This document shows positions 5,525-5,808 of a stretch of DNA of 5,808 nucleotides, in pieces. The stretch is from positions 1 through 5,808 of the forward strand of contig JAICXI010000139.1 in NCBI GenBank assembly GCA_025980505.1. The letters are read 5' to 3'. A program made the position numbers and the translations under genes. The notes under the pieces were generated by a model. The model saw nothing but the letters and a program-made list of their open reading frames with translations, was not told where the DNA came from and did not search any database. Numbering within the stretch: position 1 is the first letter of the stretch; each line of letters starts with the position of its first letter. Origin of the DNA: a bacterium (GTDB taxonomy: Bacteria; Oederibacteriota; Muellerivitia; Muellerivitales; Muellerivitaceae).

Positions 5525-5808
5525 TTGAAAACAGTGATCGGCGTGGATTTGGGCGGGACCAATATCGTTTCAGCGGTCGTGACGGAAAAGGGAAAAGTCA
5601 TCGGCAAGGACAAACGGCCCACCCTGGCCCGGCTGGGGGCCGCCGGCGTCCTGAACCGGATTGCTGAAAGCATCCACGCGGCCAGCGCCCGGAGCGGCCT
5701 GGCTTGGACTTCCCACTTGGCGGTGGGAGTCGGCTCGCCGGGCCCTTTGAACCCGAAAAAGGGGATCGTGATCTACACCCCGAACCTCAATTGGCACAAC
5801 GTGAGGAT
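5525..5808 (+). CDS. ROK-family sugar kinase, probably glucokinase (N-terminal part)
   Basis: Ninety-four codons are visible from a TTG start, running off the window end; ROK kinases are usually about 300-320 residues. The N-terminus has the phosphate-binding DLGGTNI motif (8-14) of the actin-like ATPase fold. GVGSPGPLNPKKG (68-80) and TPNLNW (85-90) follow the ROK pattern for the hinge and sugar-contacting loop, as in bacterial glucokinases. The zinc-binding Cys cluster and ExGH motif that would confirm the family lie off-window. The likely reaction is ATP-dependent phosphorylation of glucose to glucose 6-phosphate; other ROK members act on fructose, N-acetyl sugars, or as transcription repressors. 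No N-terminal helix-turn-helix is present, so a kinase is favoured over a repressor. It sits 131 bases after the branching enzyme with its own promoter, consistent with a shared alpha-glucan/glucose theme. Confidence 0.85.
   Translation, partial: MKTVIGVDLGGTNIVSAVVTEKGKVIGKDKRPTLARLGAAGVLNRIAESIHAASARSGLAWTSHLAVGVGSPGPLNPKKGIVIYTPNLNWHNVR

Overview
The window is a GC-rich (roughly 60 %) bacterial chromosome segment. All genes lie on the plus strand and carry strong G/C third-position bias. The gene mix points to a Gram-negative-type bacterium, perhaps an uncultured candidate-phylum lineage: a DUF11/FlgD-Ig-type surface protein with a sorting-domain-like C-terminus, a stomatin/slipin, a DUF4912 protein next to a GH57 glucan branching enzyme, and a ROK sugar kinase. 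I cannot name the species, and the phylum is inference. No rRNA, tRNA, IS element, phage gene or CRISPR array is visible.

Layout. (1) Bases 1-1254 are the 3' part of a large exported beta-sandwich repeat protein. The frame is open from base 1, so the start is off-window. (2) Bases 1255-1797 have no intact gene, but a protein-like open stretch without a usable start (1438-1752) suggests the decayed end of another secreted protein. A hairpin and a weak promoter candidate precede the next gene. (3) Bases 1798-2652 encode a two-TM SPFH/slipin membrane scaffold, followed by a GC hairpin that may be a terminator. (4) Bases 2653-3005 are a noncoding leader with several inverted repeats and a promoter-like TAGAAT box. 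(5) Bases 3006-3743 (DUF4912) and 3795-5393 (GH57 1,4-alpha-glucan branching enzyme) form a likely two-gene operon. A hairpin in the 51-base gap can hide the second gene's ribosome binding site. (6) Bases 5394-5524 hold a near-consensus sigma70-type promoter overlapped by two short inverted repeats. It drives a TTG-started ROK-family glucokinase-like gene that runs off the window (5525-5808).

Functionally the right half is a glycogen/alpha-glucan neighbourhood. The GH57 enzyme puts alpha-1,6 branches into alpha-glucan, the ROK kinase would phosphorylate free glucose (or a related sugar), and the DUF4912 protein is an uncharacterised companion with a basic disordered N-terminal arm. The left half (surface protein, broken reading frame, slipin) has no evident link to it. 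I do not see a clear new multi-gene system. The best leads are the DUF4912-GH57 pair with its RBS hairpin, the decorated ROK promoter, and the broken secreted-protein frame.
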